Below are positions 60,497 through 64,000 of a stretch of 64,000 nt of DNA, piece after piece; the stretch's first letter is position 1, and the number at the start of each line of letters is the position of its first letter. Both the position numbers and the translations under genes were made by a program. Under the pieces are notes generated by a model. That model made no database searches and was not told the origin of the DNA. It worked only from the letters and a program-made list of their open reading frames with translations. This DNA comes from a virus, in the IMG/VR virus record IMGVR_UViG_3300050013_000065, positions 1 through 64,000 of that record; one strand, given 5' to 3'.

Positions 60497-62575
60497 TTAT
60501 AGATTCCCGCCGAATCCGGAACTACCTGTGTTTGGCTGGCCTGTTAATACATCTGGCTCAACGGCTCGTTTGAATGATTCGCGCAGCACGTCACGCGCGC
60601 TCCGGGCAATATTTTCGCTGTCTGCTTGTTCGGCTTGTAGTTGTGCCTTCTGCGCCAACAGAGCCTGTTGCTGCTGGAACTTGACTTGCATTGCCCCACT
60701 TTGACTCTTCTGCTGTTGGCGTTGTAGGTCTTCTGGGGTCATATCGACGATTACATCGTTCTGGTTACGGAACTCAGAGGCTTCGAACCACATCCTACAG
60801 ATTTCGTTTACGTCTATCTTTTTACCTTCCATAGCTAGCTGTTCCACCACGGAGGGATTGGCCAAGAATTGACTTAGGAGAGGAAGACCCTGTGACATGT
60901 TTCTCCTCGTAGTCATTTTGCTCCCGGCCAATACGGCGAACTTCACCTTGGCATTGAGGACCGAAACAAGATCGCCCCCATTTTGCACGTACTCGTGTTT
61001 TAGTTCATCCGAAAGGATAAATTCCAACTGCGAATAGGGCAACATCATCTGGTTCATTTCAGAAACGTCATACAAATAAGGCACCAGCACCTGATTAGCC
61101 AGTTTATCGATACAATCGGAGATGATATTTGACGCGCCCTGTCCGAGTAGTGAAGCTCCGGCGGAGGATCGGGCGAGGTTAGAGTGCCCAGCCGACCCAG
61201 CATTTCCCTGAGAGGTAATTGGGTTAGCGCCCGACACAGAATCCACCCTCTGCTGAGACATGGCAAAGAGCTGGTTGGCTTCTTGTACTGGATCTCCGAA
61301 CTTCAGAGGTTGTAGATCGCCTTGGGCGTCCACTTCGATCATTTTGTTGGGGCCGATGCGGATGCTTTGTGTCGGGACCGACTTTCCTTTTACACGAACC
61401 ATAGGAGCGTTCAACTTCAGGTTCGCGATGTTCATCATCAGGTTTGTAATACCGGCTTGGACACGCTGTTCTGTGCCGATCAGCCGACCAAGACCGATAG
61501 ACCAGAAAGCTCCGGGCTGGTCCCACCAACCGATACTCAGGAACGGGATTTTACCGTAGGCGTTCTGTCCGTTGTAGATGACCACCTTTTTCTGGATCAC
61601 TACGATTAGGGTTTTGTTGTCCCACCGTTCGAGGACTTCCAGAGGTTGCTGGAAAGGATCGACCGTGGTAGCTTCCCACGGAGATTCCGCGCGCGCGTCC
61701 CACAAAGGATTGCGTCCGCCTTCTTGCTGGGGATTGGATTCGACGGGTTCCTTCGGGGGGAGAAACAACTCAAGCATCTTCTCGCGAGATGGAATATCGT
61801 AGCCTTCACGGTCGCGCAGCTTGTCAATATCGTCCCAGGTCATATACCGGCGGCGGACAATATATTTAGCTTTGCGGATGTCTGGGACTTCGAGACCTGG
61901 GTCCACCAGAATTTCCCGAAGATTGACTATGTGCTCAAAAGTAGGTCTGTCGATTACTTCTTCGATCTCTTCTACTTCGAGTTCGTCATCAGATATTGAG
62001 GTCTCAGGAGCGCCGGGAATAGTGCTTGGAATTTTGACAACTGGATTCTTCCGCTTGACGATCTTTCGAGTCTTGGTGTATTTTTCCCACCCTTCGGCGA
62101 AAATGGCTGTTCCGAACAGTAGACAGTTCATCAAACCAAGACGGAGTTCTTCTCGGAAGTTGATGTCTTCCAGTTGATAGCCGAGAAGGGCCGACACGGC
62201 GCGCGCACACTGCGCTGAGGTTCCGCTCCGTTCTTGAACCATAAAAGGGGGATTTTCGTAGAACAATCCGGCCAAAAGCTGGGGGTTGATGCCGTTGACC
62301 GCCGTAGCCACCGTGAAGAAATTTACCGAAGAAGCTTCAATTGAGGTACCCGGCCAGAAGTTCGGGGCATAAATCGAAGTATAGAGGTCTCGGGAAGAAA
62401 CCCAGGCCATTATCCAGCTTTTTCTCTGCTCATCGGATTCTGCCCTCTCCGTATCTTGGACTACGAGAGCAAGAGACGCGGGGTCTCCGAAAGTCCCGGT
62501 ATGCAGAAACTCTAACGCTTCGTCTTTTGTTATGTCCTGGTGCGGGTCGCGGACTGGTTCTGGAAGCTGGCTCAT
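60497..62575 (-). CDS. portal protein, 692 aa
   Basis: A podovirus-type portal: N-terminal part with SSRDLYTSIYAPNFWPG and FTVATAVNGINPQLLAGLFYENPPF, a middle wing, YGKIPFLSIGWWDQPGAFWSIGLGRLIGTEQRVQAGITNL (typical portal clip/stem entry), ARSSAGASLLG, and a Gln-rich helical C-terminus. The dodecameric ring is the DNA gate of the head. Confidence 0.85.
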   Translation of the reverse strand: MSQLPEPVRDPHQDITKDEALEFLHTGTFGDPASLALVVQDTERAESDEQRKSWIMAWVSSRDLYTSIYAPNFWPGTSIEASSVNFFTVATAVNGINPQLLAGLFYENPPFMVQERSGTSAQCARAVSALLGYQLEDINFREELRLGLMNCLLFGTAIFAEGWEKYTKTRKIVKRKNPVVKIPSTIPGAPETSISDDELEVEEIEEVIDRPTFEHIVNLREILVDPGLEVPDIRKAKYIVRRRYMTWDDIDKLRDREGYDIPSREKMLELFLPPKEPVESNPQQEGGRNPLWDARAESPWEATTVDPFQQPLEVLERWDNKTLIVVIQKKVVIYNGQNAYGKIPFLSIGWWDQPGAFWSIGLGRLIGTEQRVQAGITNLMMNIANLKLNAPMVRVKGKSVPTQSIRIGPNKMIEVDAQGDLQPLKFGDPVQEANQLFAMSQQRVDSVSGANPITSQGNAGSAGHSNLARSSAGASLLGQGASNIISDCIDKLANQVLVPYLYDVSEMNQMMLPYSQLEFILSDELKHEYVQNGGDLVSVLNAKVKFAVLAGSKMTTRRNMSQGLPLLSQFLANPSVVEQLAMEGKKIDVNEICRMWFEASEFRNQNDVIVDMTPEDLQRQQQKSQSGAMQVKFQQQQALLAQKAQLQAEQADSENIARSARDVLRESFKRAVEPDVLTGQPNTGSSGFGGNL

Positions 62576-62703
62576 TTATTCTCTCGTTAGGCCAAGGGCC
62601 TTTATTTTGTTAGAAACAGTGTGGTGATCAGACCTAGTCGTTTTCCGATTTCTCGTAACGATATTGATACCGTTCAATGCGCCGATGATTGCCATGCGAC
62701 CCC
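62576..62703. other. gap upstream of portal
   Basis: No gene supported. A short AGGCC-AAG-GGCCT hairpin with a T-rich side (62588-62610) is the only structure seen; it is weak. Confidence 0.4.
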
Positions 62704-62979
62704 TTAGATTGAAACCTTATTGAGTACCGCCGCTGGCAGTCCGGAAAGCAACACACGGGCTGTCTGAACTCCCAACTCATAGCCGGACTTGAAGTCCTCG
62801 GAGGCATTAGGTACGGCGGAATGCAGCTCTTTCCGCTGATCCGGCAAAACCCACGCCTCCGCGCTGAAAGCTGTAGGCGATTGCAATTGGTCAATCGCCG
62901 CTTCGATCATCATCGCCGCTGGTACAATCATTTCTCGCCTCCCTGGAGCCTCGCCGGGCGTACAAATCCCTAACTGCAC
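62704..62979 (-). CDS. hypothetical protein, 91 aa
   Basis: GTG 62979 overlaps the previous frame. Contains MMIEAAIDQLQSPTAFSAEAW and KSGYELGVQTARVLLSG; no motif. Function unknown. Confidence 0.45.
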   Translation of the reverse strand: MQLGICTPGEAPGRREMIVPAAMMIEAAIDQLQSPTAFSAEAWVLPDQRKELHSAVPNASEDFKSGYELGVQTARVLLSGLPAAVLNKVSI

Positions 62980-63410
62980 CCCGTGATAGTAACCGACCCA
63001 GTCCCACTTATCGTGATTTTTCCTGTAGTGCCTACTGTGATGGTGCAGGAACTGGAAGGTGTGGTGATCGTGTACAGCGCCGAGCTAACCGCACTGTTGG
63101 TGTATCCGGATTTCACTGCCAGCGCCTTGACGGTCGTGGTCGTCACAATCGAGAACGGCGCAGCATAGAGAGTCGAAGAGGTCGTGGGATTGGTGCCATT
63201 TGTAGTGTAGTAAATCGCCGCGCCGCTGGTGCTGCTGGCGAGGGCTACTGACTGAGCTACGGTGTACGTACCTGCCACGGGACTGAACGTGGGAGTTGCG
63301 GCGGTTGGAGGCGTGGTGGTGATGGTGTACGCGGCGGAGCCAACTGTCGAGTTGGTGTATCCGGACTCGGTTGCGATCGCATAGAGCGTTTGCGTTGATG
63401 CCACGGTCAC
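62970..63410 (-). pseudogene. chitobiase-type repeat gene fragment
   Basis: 147 residues of CHB_HEX_C-type repeats (TFSPVAGTYTVAQSVALASS, AAIYYTTNGTNPTTSSTLY, VKALAVKSGYTNSAVSSALY), common in secreted proteins of soil bacteria such as Acidobacteria. The first repeat unit is cut short. Upstream frames continue only in other phases with stops, so the gene looks truncated or frameshifted at about 63410-63470. GTG start. Confidence 0.55.
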
Positions 63411-63534
63411 CGCACCCGTCGCCTGAGTCGCGCCGGTGCAGGAGGCACCATGTTTTTATTCCAAGCACCGCAGTGCCATCATTATCGTTGCCTGACTCCC
63501 ACCTGACGATTAGGCACCGTTCAGATGTATTCAG

Positions 63535-64000
63535 CTACGGCCTTGGCTTCAGCGAGTAGACGATCACCGCATTCCCCGGTGCTCCGCCTAAAGTGCTGGT
63601 CAGCGTGACGGTACCGGAACAGGTGGCAGTGCCACTCGTGCATGTGGCCGTAGTGGGTGCGGCTGTGCAGCTTTGCCCTCGCGAGGTGATTGTGATCGCT
63701 CCGGCCACTCCGCTTGTGACTGCCATTGTTGCCGTAGCTGTGCAGGCAGCATTGAAAGTCCCCAGTGATACGTTTCCTGTCCCGCTAAGCGGGAGGCTGC
63801 TCACATACGTTGCTGTTGCCACGCCTGTGGCTATAAATCCTATCTCAGGCTGTAAGTTTTTCGTTGTCGTTGAACTGACAGTTATCGGTGAATATGTATT
63901 TTCTGCGGCTACCAGGGATGCGCTGGAAAAGTTCCCCGACATAAACTCCGATACGCTAAGGACGGATGGAGAGAGAGCGACAATGTTGTAATTGATTTCT
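63535..64000 (-). CDS. partial beta-rich surface protein, runs off window
   Basis: Open to the window edge (frame reads ...EINYNIVALSPSVLSVSEFM...). Ala/Thr/Ser/Gly-rich strands with regular Cys (CTAAPTTATCTSGTATCSG), like secreted or tail-fibre-type proteins. ATG 63942 is internal. The complete gene lies beyond position 64000. Confidence 0.6.
   Translation of the reverse strand, partial: EINYNIVALSPSVLSVSEFMSGNFSSASLVAAENTYSPITVSSTTTKNLQPEIGFIATGVATATYVSSLPLSGTGNVSLGTFNAACTATATMAVTSGVAGAITITSRGQSCTAAPTTATCTSGTATCSGTVTLTSTLGGAPGNAVIVYSLKPRP

Larger units (their letters stand above)
1..64000. repeat. dispersed 15-bp palindrome family, about 46 sites
   Basis: Consensus GTCCAGATAATGGAC or its complement. 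Exact copies start at 657, 3019, 5590, 6843, 15304, 19334, 20144, 21828, 23010, 23495, 28384, 30820, 44457, 50573, 51863, 52169, 52515 and 59356. Variants start at 3270, 4131, 7661, 8800, 9367, 9845, 10895, 11303, 14864, 16245, 16882, 18165, 22201, 23227, 26468, 27079, 31218, 31685, 32429, 37062, 46287, 46725, 47707, 51435, 53056, 53901, 54257 and 57770. GTCC and GGAC are nearly fixed; the fifth pair is A-T, G-T or G-C and the centre is AT-rich. Intergenic copies mostly lie 0-12 nt upstream of a ribosome binding site. None was found at 37.1-44.4 kb or 59.4-64 kb. Confidence 0.92.

Noticed and set aside
1-64000. The palindromes as a CRISPR array or a transposon family
   Set aside because: Copies are single, far apart, of 15 bp only and without spacers, target duplications or attached genes.

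Overview
The window is a 64 kb piece of a double-stranded DNA tailed bacteriophage genome. It holds a single-stranded DNA-binding protein, a primase-helicase, a sliding clamp, a portal, a scaffold-like protein, a major capsid protein, internal-virion-like proteins and beta-helix tail proteins, with very tight gene packing (ATGA and TAATG overlaps). No tape-measure or sheath gene is visible. The large internal-virion-like proteins and the paired tail/neck proteins suggest a podovirus-like virion. Terminase, DNA polymerase and integrase are not in the window. The host is not identified. Chitobiase-type repeats near the right end and signal-peptide-bearing beta-helix proteins look like sequence acquired from a Gram-negative soil bacterium; Acidobacteria is my guess, by inference only.

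Layout. Positions 1-23.5 kb are transcribed rightward and hold replication, repair and nucleotide metabolism: SSB, a UvrD-type helicase split into two genes, a RecB-like nuclease, a replication-initiator-like protein beside iterated repeats, a CHC2/Toprim/DnaB-type primase-helicase, a PD-(D/E)XK-like protein, a DnaN-like clamp, an ECF-like sigma factor, a possible lysis segment (SleB-like protein and small membrane proteins), endonuclease VII, a metallophosphoesterase, a deoxyribosyltransferase-like protein and a dATP/dGTP diphosphohydrolase-like protein. This block ends at a strong intrinsic terminator near 23.53 kb. From 24.5 kb to the right edge nearly everything is transcribed leftward and is structural: portal (62.5 kb), scaffold (57 kb), capsid (56.5-51.8 kb), small head/neck genes, beta-helix tail proteins (44.5-39.5 kb), a large tail protein (36.7-33.5 kb) and two large internal-virion-like proteins (30.3-24.5 kb). 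Two rightward islands with their own sigma-70-like promoters interrupt it (30.4-31.3 kb and 37.1-37.8 kb).

Two features stand out. First, the major capsid gene is broken into eight exons by seven apparent group I introns. Three carry LAGLIDADG homing endonucleases and four are compact ribozymes of 189-227 nt; one exon is only 24 nt. Joining the exons gives a continuous 335-residue capsid-like protein. Second, a 15-bp palindrome, GTCCAGATAATGGAC, and its variants occur about 46 times (18 exact) in both orientations. It lies just before ribosome binding sites, across stop/start codons, inside genes in several reading frames, and inside the intron ribozymes. This resembles the dispersed stoperators or start-associated sequences of mycobacteriophages, but the sequence is one I do not recognise.

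The window is also heavily colonised by homing-type nucleases (HNH, endonuclease VII, GIY-YIG, LAGLIDADG). Many share one N- or C-terminal zinc module.
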